NCBI GenBank assembly: GCA_002049455.2
Contig: KV918895.1
Location: 62,001-126,000, forward strand
DNA length: 64,000 nucleotides
Direction: 5' to 3'
Origin: Porphyra umbilicalis
Lineage: Eukaryota; Rhodophyta; Bangiophyceae; Bangiales; Bangiaceae
In this document: in pieces, positions 46,011-57,132 of the stretch
Layout of the letters: each line of letters starts with the position of its first letter
How positions within the stretch are numbered: position 1 is the stretch's first letter
Made by a program: the position numbers and the translations under genes
The notes under the pieces: model-generated
Database searches by the model: none
Seen by the model: only the letters and a program-made list of their open reading frames with translations
Told to the model about the DNA's origin: nothing

Positions 46011-48192
46011 ATGCAATCGACGCGGTTGGCGAGCGCATGGCGGGCTCGACGACGACCGCTGGCCGTGATGCCATTGTCACCTGCTGCTATGAGGCGTACC
46101 TACCGCCAGCGGTCCCAGGTGCCAGAGCCCGTGGTGTTGCGGCCGTATGACTCCAGCTCTAGCTCAGATACTGTACGTGCCGCGCGCACGGGCCCTCTCG
46201 CTGCTGGCAGTAGTCGTCGCACCGCCACATCACACCCGCCTGCTGGTGGGGCATCCATCGACGACGTCGATTCCAACGCTCGTCTAGATGACGCTTCCCA
46301 CCGGCACTTGTCTCCTGTGCGTGTTCCTGGAGGTGGCCAAGGTCCTTCCACCGGACGAGGGGGAGCCTCTAGCGATGACAATGCTCACGCAGTGGACGAC
46401 GGAGCCCTCGACCACGCTGTCGCCACCACTGCACTTGGGTTGCACCCAACGGTTGGAGACGGCGGCGACTCTTGCTCAGGCGTACCCACGCCCTTTGGGT
46501 CGCCTCGTTCGAGCACATCCGGTGCATCGTCGAGCGACGAGTCCGAGAGGAGGGGCGAAGGCAATGACGATGAATTGAGCCGGGGTGTGGGAGATGATCG
46601 TTTTGACGGCGTGTATATGGGAGGAGGAGGCTACAGAGTGGTGGCCGGGCACCTACATGTTCCGTCGCAAGCAAGATTTCTTTGGGCTTGTTACACTGTG
46701 TGGACAGACCAATCACACAGAGCGCTCCTACAATGTGACGCGCGCGTTCTCTAATGACGGCAAGGCCGAGTCAGAGCATCTTCCAAGCGTGAGCGCCGTG
46801 CACACCACAATTTCACCCCAAGTAATGCGTGCGTGCGGCTTGCCTTTGTCGTTGGGTGACGGCTTATCCTATGTGCTGCCGGGCGTCCATGTGCGCCGCG
46901 ACTTTGCGTTCCACGAGACAATCGAGATATTCTTCTCTGCGGCTGAGCGAGACGTGGAGGACCGGCAACGGGAGCCTGAGTTCTGTGACTCCGCATTTTT
47001 CCAGGACCGCCCTGCCGCACTGCTGTCGGACGCCACCCTCAAGACGTTCTGCGTGCGTTCGAAGCTCACACACGTCGGCGACTTCATCGACGTTGTGCGC
47101 AATGTTGAGTACATGGCCGTAGACGCTGTTGCGGGATGTGACAACGATGCTTCGCATGGAGACGGCTTGGCGCCAGCCGCTGTCGGTGCGTCTGCTTCGT
47201 CACGCAGTGCCACCAGCAATTTACGTGCTGCACAAAGAAGCGCCTGTATTGTGCACCAAGTCAAGGTCGAGAGTGCGTTTTTTGCTGGCAAGGAGCATGG
47301 CGTGGCGCGGGACAATGGGGTGCACGCAGGGGACTTTGTAGCCCAGTGCACCAATCGTGACGGTATCGGTGCCGGAAGGCTCGTCGGACGGCACTGGATG
47401 TCGCCCAGTCTGAACGGTGGGCTCGTGTGGCTCGCGGAGGACGGGGGGCGCGCTGTAAATATCGACAGCGTGCACCCAAGTGTGACGACCGACGCCCGTG
47501 CGCACCATGAGCGCACGACGGGTGCATATCCTTGGACATGCTACACGAGCCAGAGGCCCGTACGTGACCCGGGTGACGACACGGTGCCCATCGAGGAAGT
47601 ATGCGTGGCGTTCTACGCGGACGGCTTCATCATCAGGGCCGGCCGCAACCAGTCAGCGGGCGGGGTGTACATGATTCATCCCGAGTGGCTGGTCGCTGAT
47701 CGTGTGAGCCGGCACGCTGTGCGCGTCATTGGCGTCACGCCAGCCGGAGTGTCGTCCGACTAGGTGCTTCACGCCATATCAAACGATCTCAAGGTAGGCA
47801 CGACGGCGGGGTGGCTCGTCAACGACCCGGACGGAAATCCCATCCGGGTATTAGTCGACGTTGGCTTTTTTTGTGGGGAACTACCCTCAAGTGTCGAAGT
47901 CAAGCCATTTGCGCGGGCACATGGCTGTGGCACCCTGCTCTCTGTGCGCCGCTCAAAGATCCAGTGGGGAGGGGTGCCGGCACGGCGGTGCCAGCTCTTC
48001 TTCGGATACGACTCTTGTGCGCACAACTGCTCGGACCCTTGCTGTGCTCCAGGCGATCAGGGAGCTCGATTGTTGATGGACTTTTTCTGCTTTTCTGTGT
48101 TGAGGGCGCATCGTCTCCCTCCTAACAATAGGGTAAAGGCGCCCTACTTCTCTTTATCTTGGTTGAACGACGTATGGCGACACCCAGTGTGA
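46011..48192 (+). pseudogene. Plavaka/EnSpm-like transposase, N-terminal half
   Basis: ATG 46011 opens a Ser/Asp-rich leader. A frame change near 46630 leads into WWPGTYMFRRKQDFFGLVTL. The catalytic-type part has VAFYADGFIIRAGRNQSAGG, RVIGVTPAGV, a TAG at 47761, then LHAISNDLKVGTTAGW and CGELPSSVEVKPFARAHGCG. This resembles the DGF...NLP...R...G..P.G...L......DL...LPA..K..GF signature of Transposase_21/Plavaka proteins. It ends at TGA 48190 without the C-terminal half. Confidence 0.65.
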
Positions 48193-49081
48193 TTGTGTGC
48201 AGACGAGCGGCAGGCAACTTCCGAGAGTGAAAAACACACCTCGACATGTACTTCAGAAGTACGACGGCAATCTCCTCAATTCCTATTTCAAGGTCTTTTT
48301 TGAATGCAGTCTGCAGTACCTAGACGCTCTCCACGGGCACCCCGCCATTTCGACCTCGTGCGTTCGTGGGAGCCCGCTGACTTGCCAGCGCTGCGCCCAC
48401 AGCGTGCCGTGCGTGCGCCTGCATCGACCGGCCAAGCACCCACAGCGTGCCGTGCGTGCGTTTGCATCGATCGGCCGACCCTCCAACCCCACTCCAGTTC
48501 GTCTATGCCGCCATACTCCTCCCCCCCCCTCAAGATGCGGCGTGTTTATCGCGGTTCTGTGTGCCTGCCGCCGCTAAAACGCTGACGTGACGTTTTTCGC
48601 AGCTCGGTGAGCGGCGCGCCTGGCACCGACGCTCTCACCCCACAATGCAAGCTTGCGCACGGGGGCGGCGGCGCTACCCGGAGAAGTTGCCTCCTTCCAC
48701 AGCCGTTGGTTGCCACCCTGGAGACTGGCGCAACGGTACAGCCCAGCTGGCTTGCCAGCTCCCGCGATGCTAGCACGTGCCTCTCCGTGCCCTGGTTGGT
48801 ACAAGGACGAGCCAGTGGCTGCTGCTTCGCTGCCACCGTCCACGCTTCCTCACCCCCCGCACCACCTGTCCCTTTGTGGTGCACCCTCGCTGTTGCAGAC
48901 GGCTCCGCGGCTTTGCTGCTCAACCCCCATCCCCACTCCCCCCGCGCCACACACCGCGTCGTTGCCTGCCCTCGCTGCCGCCGACGGCTAGGCGGCACTG
49001 CTCCGTGCACCCCCGTCTTTTCGACTCACTTGACCACTAACCCCGTCGTCCTCGATCTTCGTGCCCTCACTCCCTTGCAGT
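48193..49081. other. Region with no secure gene; 43-bp duplication
   Basis: CACAGCGTGCCGTGCGTGCG occurs at 48398 and 48441, part of a 43-bp tandem duplication. Plus-strand reading before 49082 ends in CCCTTGCAG, a good splice acceptor, so an upstream exon of the next gene could lie here. Confidence 0.4.
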
Positions 49082-51492
49082 ATGCCGAGCGCTGGTGCTT
49101 CCGCGTCTGGCTCCCGCCGTGGCGTAGGCATCCTGGGCAAGCGAGGATTCGAGGCCGCGGCGGCGGCAGCCGCTGCTGCTGCCGCCTCTGATGCAGCCGC
49201 CGCCTCTATTGCCACCGCCGCAACCATCAACGGCGGGTCGCACGTGGGAGCCGCAACACCCTCCTCCGGTCCTACTCTCACCGAGGCAGACATCCGCGCG
49301 ATCACTGACGCAATGCAGCCGGTGAGTACGACCAAGGTGTCGTCCGCCGTGAACGACACGGTTGTGCCCGCGCTCTCTAAGCACGTGAATACGACCATCA
49401 AGGACGCGCTTCACGAGACCATGGTGGGTGACGTGGTCGCAGAAGTGTCCGACGGCGTGGCGGCTAAGTTTTCCGAGGACATGGCGCCCAAGATTGTTGC
49501 AATGGTCAAGCAGGACATGGAGTCAACTGCTCGGCCCATCCTGGATGCAATTACTGGCGTCACGACGGCGCTGAAGGAGCGAATTCCCGAGTTCTGCGCG
49601 TTCGTGGCGGGCGTCAATGCGCTTGTGCTGGCTGCCGTTGCGGCGCAGCAGCAGCAAACCGCGCAAGCGGTACTCACTTACGAGAACATGTCATTCGAGC
49701 AGATCCGCCATGAGCTCAACATCCTGTAGTGGTTTCTGCCCGCAAAGCCGACGGGGCACCGCCCCGTCAGGGAACCCAGCACAGGATGCGGAGCGACACA
49801 AAGGAGAAAGAACACAAACGCCTGGATCACAGGGCGCGGAGCGCACCAGAACGCCGGAACTAACGCAAACGCAACGCTGATTTATTCGAGTACGCACGAT
49901 GACCCCAAAGCATACACTCATATACCCTCAGAAACAAGATGCAGGACGTGCACAATCCCGACCCAGGAAACGACGGTCGTAGGGGGGCCGGGGCCCGGCG
50001 GGCCACGGTCCCTGATGCGGGGTCCTGGTGGCCCCTGCCACGGATCAAGGGACCCCCTTCAACTGGAAGAGAGAAATGGTCCCTGGATTCAAGCCAGCTT
50101 GGACTGAAATTGCCCAATACATCACTAGGGACTTACACCCAGATTTTCAAGTATCCGATTGAAGTCCTCGTGGGATATCGATAGTGGCCGAGATCTAATC
50201 TCGGCCCCGGGCTTCTCCCCAGCCAAAGGAGCTTCCACAAGCTTCCAGGCCCCTCTAGGGGGCCAGGATCGAGGGGTCGCGTGGCCCCTCGTCCGCGTCA
50301 GGCCCTGCCCCTCTCTGCCTCTGGGCAAGGGGGATGTCAGCCTCGGGGGTAGCCCTAAGCGCCACCTGGCATGCGCCCCGAAGGGGCGCCGCACACCGCT
50401 CCCTCTAGGGGCATTGCGTGTGTGCTCGCGGCCCCTCCCCCGGCTCATACCGGGGGGATCGCGTCATCAGAGGAGAGGGGGTTTCCCCCACACATCCACG
50501 CGCCGAATCGCAGCGTGCGTCGCGTTGAGGCCGCGGTGGCGTACAAGCGCATTAAGCGCGTGGCAGCGACGCCAGCAGCGCAGAAGGACGTTCTGACGTG
50601 GCTCACCCCGCAGCCACGCCACGGCGGCAAAAGCAACAAGTTCCCAATCTACCATTCGGACAAGCTCACCTACGGTACAATGTAGACGCTGCTCCACGAA
50701 GTGCACGTGTCGGGCGTTGTCCCGGAGATTTTCCGCAACTGGACGACCGTGTCGTCCACTGACCTATCTGTCCGTCACGCGGCCTTGGTCTCTCATATCA
50801 AGGGCAACCGCCACGACCCGCGGGCAAATGCCCGCCGCAAGCTTTACTTCCTCATCCTGTACTACACTGTCCTCGCGTCCCGCCCGGGCGTTTACATCGA
50901 GATGCGTGACGTCGGCGCCAAGCATCCTGAGACGGGGGCGGCCGCGGGCAGCTCTTATTTTGCTTACGAGAAGTCGGCTGTGGTGTGCGAGTCGGGACGC
51001 CTGATGCAGGACGGCGACAACGATGGGGAGCCGCAGCGCACGAGCAACCGCACTATCCGCGGGTGCCTCATCAAGGACGCTCGCGATGTCGTGGGCGAAT
51101 TCTTCAAGGGGGGTGCAGGCTGCGATGAAGATGTGCTTGTGCCGGTTGCCGAGAACTTCCGTACGATGATTCTCGACGTTGGCTTGGAATGGCACGAGGC
51201 TGGTCCAGCTGACCATGTCGGCACGCGCACTGATGGGCCGCGAGCGTGGCGCCTGCTCCTGCCGCGCTTGCCGACACAGGCGGACGTGAACACCGCCGTG
51301 CAGAAGGCCTCCGACCAAGAGATGGACATGTTCGCCGCGGGCCTGGTCGTTGGCGAGGAGGGCGTCGCGGACAATGCCGCCGTTGCTGCCGATTACGAGG
51401 ATGAGTTTGGCATGGGGGCCCTTTCAGGAGACCTTGGTTGTATGGAGTGTTACCAACGTTGTGACCGTTGTTTCTCTGAGGGCATTGGGTGA
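49082..51492 (+). pseudogene. Gene W, alanine-rich protein split by a solo LTR
   Basis: ATG 49082 opens MPSAGASASGSRRG, an Ala-rich N-terminus (residues 25-50) and a helical part (LTEADIRAITDAMQP, VGDVVAEVSDGVAAKFSED, IPEFCAFVAGVNALVLAAVA). The frame enters a 768-bp solo LTR at 49725. Taking the target duplication into account it continues at 50498 with HAPNRSVRRVEAAVAYKRI, a TAG at 50683, then FRNWTTVSSTDLSVRHAALV and RKLYFLILYYTVLASRPGVY to TGA 51490. Total about 545 codons without the LTR. I do not recognise the family. Its position next to transposase halves suggests a transposon accessory gene, but a host gene is possible. Confidence 0.6.
49725..50492 (+). mobile_element. Solo LTR in gene W
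   Basis: 768 bp beginning TGTAGTGGTTTC and ending TTTCCCCCACA, flanked by perfect 5-bp duplications CATCC (49720-49724 and 50493-50497). No retroelement coding sequence inside. Orientation is not determined by any internal signal; plus is assumed. No other copy of this LTR is in the window. Confidence 0.88.
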
Positions 51493-52284
51493 CCTTGCAT
51501 CTCCGCCCCTCCGTGGTTGTGTCTCTATCATTGGATACTTGCTGCTGTGCTCGGCGGGGTGGCTATGAGGATAAAGCAGCACTTTTTCGTCTCCCTACCT
51601 TGTCCCGCGCCACCAAGGCAGCGTCGACACTCCCCAAGCTGGGCTGTCGCTCACTCAGAGCACCGGCAGAGTGGGGAATGTTTGCGCCGTGGCACCGATT
51701 GGTGGCTGCTCGCACAGGGAACGCCGCGCCCGGCCCACTCAAACTGGTGAGAGCAGAGTATAAGGAACGGTAACACCGCCGACATTTCCACGTCGTTGCT
51801 TCACTCCCTGCAATGAGTATTCTGGCACCACCCCAGAAGGTATTCCTACTTCTTGTGACAGCCACAAATGTTGAAAAGACCACAAGAGGTCTGGGACTCA
51901 TGCCAATCGTCATATTCAGAACCTACAAGGTCATGAACTATATATTTTGGCGTCGAATCGAAACTTCGCAACGGCGCTGGGTATCCCATGCAAAATGCGT
52001 TTGGATGGGCTTGGATGGTCTCCGATGGCCCGTCCATCCCCATCCAAAAGCCTATTCGTTCCCATTCAAATCACGTTCGGGTGGGCAGTCGTGAGGCTTT
52101 GACGATGCGCCGCGGGTAGCTCCGATACAGCGGGGGCTGCCCGCATGATGGCCAGCTGGAGGGACATGTGACAGGGAAATGTGATTCCAGCACTGTGATT
52201 GATGTGATGATGCCCAGCTCGCGGGAACGTTGTAAAGATCTGTTATCTGGACCATCGTGGTCATTCCTCTGTGCTGTACTTTTC
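51493..52284. other. Intergenic, no gene recognised
   Basis: Mixed-composition sequence downstream of gene W. No LTR or TIR pair was found. Confidence 0.45.
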
Positions 52285-52530
52285 ATCGATCAGAGCATTT
52301 GAATCCCTTGCGCATCCCATCTGGGACGGGGCGACGGCTGCTGTAAGGGACCCCCTCCAGTCGAGTGTACTGAGGCGACTTGATTGTGATTTGCTTTGAA
52401 CTACAGTGCTCTGAGGCGTTGCAAACAGCCCACACGACGATTTTTCCTTACACAACCGACGGGGTGCCCTTCTGGATGAGATACTATTGCTGTTCGCCCA
52501 ATTTTGGCCAATGCCAAGCGCTTCGTCGGC
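52285..52530 (+). mobile_element. Small repeated element, copy R1
   Basis: A block of about 155 bp (with GCTGCTGTAAG, GAGTGTACTGAGGCG and GCTCTGAGGCGTTGCAAAC) recurs at 56112-56266. The following 80 bp (CGACGGGGTG, CTTCTGGATGAGATACTA, CCCAATTTTGGCCAATGCC) recur partly at 56905-56945 and, inverted, at 56040-56083. This fits a small TIR element whose right end is kept here. Confidence 0.7.
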
Positions 52531-53239
52531 GTGTCGACCAATTGTACAGTTCAAAATTGCATGAGCGTTTCCGTTCAAGATGCTCATGCAAGCCAGTATC
52601 AGGCTCGTCTGATTGGTTCAAAGTGAGGATCGGCCGTATTTTTCAGAATATTTTCATGAGCACCAGCGGCCGCTGGCACGTCAAAACCACAGCTGTCCTG
52701 ATTGGCGCGCATTTGGCTGGGATGCATTCCTTGACGTGGTCCATGTCATTCCCAATGAGGGTGTCACGAACGGGCTCAGCTGTGAGATGCGCAAGCTTTT
52801 TGGACCTCGCACCCAAACGGAGCCAGCACTGGCCCGGGTTGCAACAAATTGAGTGACTCCGGCTTCGAAGCGACTCGGAGTGCAGAGAATCTGACGGCAG
52901 GCGCCTGAATGTGCGGGACAGCGGGAGCAAAGCTCGGCGTCCTGCCAGCGATCGCTCTCGTCGACGGCTTGGCCGCTGCGTCTTGCCAACGCTGCCTTGC
53001 ATGATCCAACACTTCTCGTCGACCCCACCACCACCCCCTCAGTATCCGCCCCCAATCCACCCACCGCCATCTTTTGAGCCCAACCCCTGCAGCGTCGTGG
53101 TTCCATGAAGTCCCTGGAGACACGACGGCGCCTTGTGGAGATGGTTATGCGCTGTTACAACCTCTATATCCCGTGATCACAACAAAGATGGTCCTCATGT
53201 GTATTATAATCTCACGGACAAAGAGAAACATAGCCCAGC
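52531..53239. other. Intergenic, no gene recognised
   Basis: Short ORFs on both strands overlap without recognisable motifs. The sequence becomes C-rich toward the satellite at 53240. Confidence 0.45.
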
Positions 53240-55912
53240 ATGCTCAAAAAACCCTCGCGCCGCCGCGCCGCTGCGTCGCCAACCACCTCGGCGGCGGCGC
53301 CGACGGCAGCGTCGCTACAGCCCGCGCGCAGGAACGGCCTCGCACTGCCGATGACAGTACCAGCAGCCCCCGAGAATAGACAGACCCCCCGCGCGGCCGT
53401 GCCGTCGCCTCCGCTCCGCCGCTGCGACGGCGACCTGGTGCGCGGCGGCGGCGGCACGAAGACGATACTACCGCCGCTGCAGCGGCGGCGGCCGCCGCAT
53501 GTGGGTGCGGCGGCGAGGCGGGCTTTTTCAGCACCCGCCCCGCCGCCGCCGCCGCTCGGAGGTCCCCCCCCCCCCGCAGACGACAGCACCAACAGCCCGG
53601 GCGCACAAACAGCCCCTTCGCGCCGCCGCGCCGCCGCCTTGCCGCCGGCAACTTGCCGCCACCGCCGCGGCGCCGCGGCGCCGCCGCGCTACCGACCTCG
53701 TGTGCGGCGGCGGCGGCCACCTCATGTAGGGTGTGGCGGCTGGGCGGGCTTTTTCAGCACCCGCCCCGCCGCCGCCGCCACCCGGGAGCCCCCCCCCCCC
53801 GCCGACGACCGCACCGACAGCCCGCGCGCACCAACAGCCCCCCCGTGCCGCGGCGCCGCCGGTGTGCCGCCTCCAATTTGCCCCCGACGCCGCGCCGCCG
53901 CACCGCCGCCGCGCCGTCGACCTGGTGTGCGGCGGCGGCCGCGCGGCAGCGATCGCGCTGCTGGCATCGCGGAGACGGCCGCTGCATGTCAGGGGAGGCG
54001 GCTGGGCGGGCTATTTCAGAACCCGCCCCGCCGCCGCCTCAACCCGAAAGCCATCTCACCCCGCCGACGACCGCACCAACAGCCCCTGCGCCCCAACAGC
54101 CTCCCCGTGCCGCCGCGCCGCCGGTGTGCCGCCTCCACCTTGCCGCTGCCGCCGCGCCACCGCACCGCTGCCGCGCCGCCGACCTGGTGTGCTGCGGCGG
54201 CGACGCGGCAGCGATCGCGCCACTGGCGTCGCGGCGTCGGCCGCCGCGTGTCGGGGGCGGCGGCGGGGAAGGCTTATACAACACCCGCCCCGCCGCCTCC
54301 GCAACCCGAAAGCCACCCCACCCCGCCGATAACCGCAACAACAGCCCCCGCGCACCAACAGCCCCCCCGCGCCGCCGCGCCACCGCCTTTTTGCCGCCGC
54401 CTTGCCGCCGCCGCCGAGCCGCCGTACCGCCGCCGCGCCGCCAACCTGCTGTGCGGCGCCGACGGCGCGGCAACGATCGCACCGCCGCCGCCGCGGAAGA
54501 GGCCGCCGCATGCCCGGTGCGGCGGCAGGGCGGGCTTTTACAACACCCGCCCCGATGCTTCCGCAACCCGAAAGCCACCCCTCCCCGCCGACATCCGCAG
54601 CAACCGACGCCGCGCAACAATGACCCGCCCGCGCCGCCGCGCCGCCGCCTGGCCGCTGGCGACTGACCGCTACCGCCGCGCTGCCACACCGCCGCCGCGC
54701 CGCCGACCTGGCGTGCGGCGGCGGCGGCGCTGCGACGATAGCACCGCCGCAACAGCGGCTGCGGCCGCCGCATGCAGGTGCGGCGGCTACGCGGGCTTTT
54801 GCCGCACCCACCCCACCGCCGCCCCCACCCGAAGGCCCCCCCCCCCCCGCCGACAACCGCACCGACAGCCCCCACGCACCAAATTCGCACCTGTTCTGCC
54901 GCGCCGCCACCTTGCTGCAGCCGCTTCGCCGCCGCCGCCGCGCCGCCGTGCCGCCGCCGTGCCGCTGACCTGGCGTGCGGCGGTGGCGGCGCGGCAACGA
55001 TCGCGCCACAGCCGCGGCGGCGGCGGCCGCCGCATGCGGGTGCGGCGGCGCGGCGGGCTTCTTCAGCATCCACCCCACCGCCGCCGCCGACCGGAGCGCC
55101 CCCTCGACATGGCGACGACCGCACCGACAGCCGCGCCGCCGCACAGCCGCCGCGCCGCCGACAAGGTATGCGGCGACGGCGGCGTGGCAACAATCGCGCC
55201 GCTGGCATCGCGACAACAGCCGCCGCATCTCGGGGGCTGCGGCGGGGCGGGCTTTTTCAGCACCCACTCCGCCGCCGCCGCCGCCCGGAGACCCCCGCCC
55301 CCGCGCCGACAGCCGCACCGCCAGCCCCGACGCACCAAATTCACCCCCTCGCCGCCGCGCCGCCGACTTTCTGCCGCCGTCTTGCCGCCGCCGCCGCGCC
55401 GCAGCATCGCCGCCGCGCCGCCGCCCTGATCTGCGGCGGCGGCGGCGTGGCAGCGATCGCGCCACCGCCAATGCCGCGACGGACGCCGCACGTCGGGTGC
55501 GGCGGCGGGGCGGGCTTCTACAGCACCCGCCGCGCCGCCGCCGCCGCCCGGAACCCCCCCCTCCCCGGCGACGACCGCACCGACAGCCCTCACGCACAAA
55601 TGGCCCCGCCGCGCCGCCGCGCCGCCACCTCGCCGCCGCCGCCTTGCCGTCGCCATCCCGCCGCCGCCACCGCGCCGCCGCCGCCGCGCCGCCGCACCGC
55701 CGCCGCGCCGGCGACCCGGTGTGCGGCGTCGGCGGCGCGGCGGAGATCCTTCCGCCGCCGTGGCGGCGGTCGCCGCCGCATGCGGATGCGGCGGCGGGGC
55801 GGGCTTTCACGGCACCCGCCCCGCCGCCGCTGCCGCCCGAACCCCTCCCCCTCCCTGCCGAGGACCGCACCGACAGCCCCCGGATGGTGACGACGGCGCC
55901 GAAGCCGTCCAC
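53240..55912. repeat. GC-only satellite, about ten 200-285-bp units
   Basis: The landmark GCGGGCTTTTTCAGCACCCG (variants with TATAC, TTCTAC, TTTGCC) occurs near 53516, 53745, 54013, 54264, 54528, 54792, 55047, 55245, 55514 and 55799. Units are rich in CCG and CGC triplets, so frames on both strands remain open for more than 600 codons. Unit lengths vary and are not multiples of 3, and the peptides are pure Arg/Pro/Ala or Arg/Gly. I treat it as non-coding. Confidence 0.85.
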
Positions 55913-56271
55913 CAGGGGCTTTCGACCTGTCTATCTCAATTTTGTGAGCAAATCGTCCACACTCAACATTTGAAGCAGTCATCGGAGTTACATAAAAATC
56001 AGAAAAGTTATTGTTGAAATGTAAAGTCCCTCTGTTGCTTGCGTAGCGCTTGGCATCGGCCAAAATTGGGCAAACAGCAATACATGAGGCACTCAGTGCT
56101 GCCTGTATCTGCCTGTAGTGCATTTGAAGCCCGACCGCATTCCATCCGGGCCGGGGCGACCGCTGCTGTAAGTGACCCCATCCAGGCGAGTGTACTGAGG
56201 CGAATTGATTTTGAACGCTTTGAACTACAATGCTCTGAGGCGTTGCAAACGGCCCACACGACGACATTTGT

Positions 56272-56899
56272 GGCGCATTATTTTAGAGTTCTCATCTTAT
56301 GAGGCTTGACGAGTTTGCAAGATGAGACAAACAGCTTATGCTCTTTGACGTGCTCTTTCTGATGGTGCTCCCTGCGATCTTCATGCTTCTCTCCTTGCCA
56401 CGTAGCGCTTATATCTGTCCAAGAACAAATGTCAGGTACGTTCGACCAGGACGAAGAGCCTTGCACGAAATCGCTCTCTCAGGGGCAGTCCGCATGAATT
56501 GGTAGGCTACTTCTGAACCAAGCAGCCTGGAGGCTTCGACCTTTGAATGCCTCCAGTGTCCATTCTACTGCTCCCGAGGCTCAAATGAGCCTCAGATGAG
56601 GCTCAAATGAGGCTCCCTCTCATATGGCCTGGAAACGCGGCCTTTTTGGGGTGTCTGGGGCACCCCCTCCGAGTTTTCATCGTACACAGCCGCCGAGTTG
56701 GCTCATAGGTAAGTGGACTGCGCTGAGTCCAGATCTATTCTCAGAAAGAGCAGCCGAGGCCGGAACCTGGTCACAGAGAGGCATCAAAAATAGGCTCAAA
56801 TGAGCCTGAGAGGCTCAAATGAGGCGGTCAGTAGAATGGACACTAGCTCTGTTCGGCTCTGCACAAAAAAAAACTGAGAATTCTAAAGTAAAGCGCCAC
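56272..56899. mobile_element. 628-bp DNA element with ATTT target duplication
   Basis: Inverted ends GTGGCGCATTATTTTAG / CTAAAGTAAAGCGCCAC, continuing imperfectly to about 24 bp. It is flanked by ATTT at 56268-56271 and 56900-56903. R1 shows the empty site (ACGATTTTTCCTTACAC at about 52438). It has no coding capacity and itself contains MITE2. Confidence 0.8.
56554..56845. mobile_element. Mariner-type MITE with palindromic repeats (MITE2)
   Basis: Ends AGTGTCCATTCTACTG (56555-56570) and CAGTAGAATGGACACT (56829-56844), followed by TA on the right and CA on the left, so one side of the target duplication may be mutated. Subterminal palindromes GAGGCTCAAATGAGCCTC occur near both ends. Layout and TIR resemble MITE1 at 19096. 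Confidence 0.82.
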
Positions 56900-57132
56900 A
56901 TTTCCTCACACAATCGACGGGGTGTCCTTCTGGATCAGATACTACTTGGCAACGTCAATCAATCGATCTGTTTACTAGCGCTGACTAGAGCGCACTTAGC
57001 CGTAGTATAGATTGGACTTTCCCTTCCTGCCTCCCATCCTTTCAATTGCGTTTCCTGGAGGGATAACTAGGCGTGTGTTGGGTGTGCGCGCAACGACCCA
57101 ACCCGTCGGTAGACAGCCCACCCTTCGAATGA

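Larger units (their letters stand above)
56040..56950 (+). mobile_element. Small repeated element, copy R2, interrupted
   Basis: It starts with an inverted copy of the R1 right end (GCATCGGCCAAAATTGGGC), then the shared block 56112-56266, and resumes at 56904 with CGACGGGGTGTCCTTCTGG. The two parts are separated by a 628-bp insertion (56272-56899). The right TIR is lost after 56945. Confidence 0.68.

Noticed and set aside
53240-55912. 729-codon plus-strand and 618-codon minus-strand ORFs
   Set aside because: Both run through a tandem satellite with variable unit length. Their peptides are only Arg/Pro/Ala or Arg/Gly, without motif.
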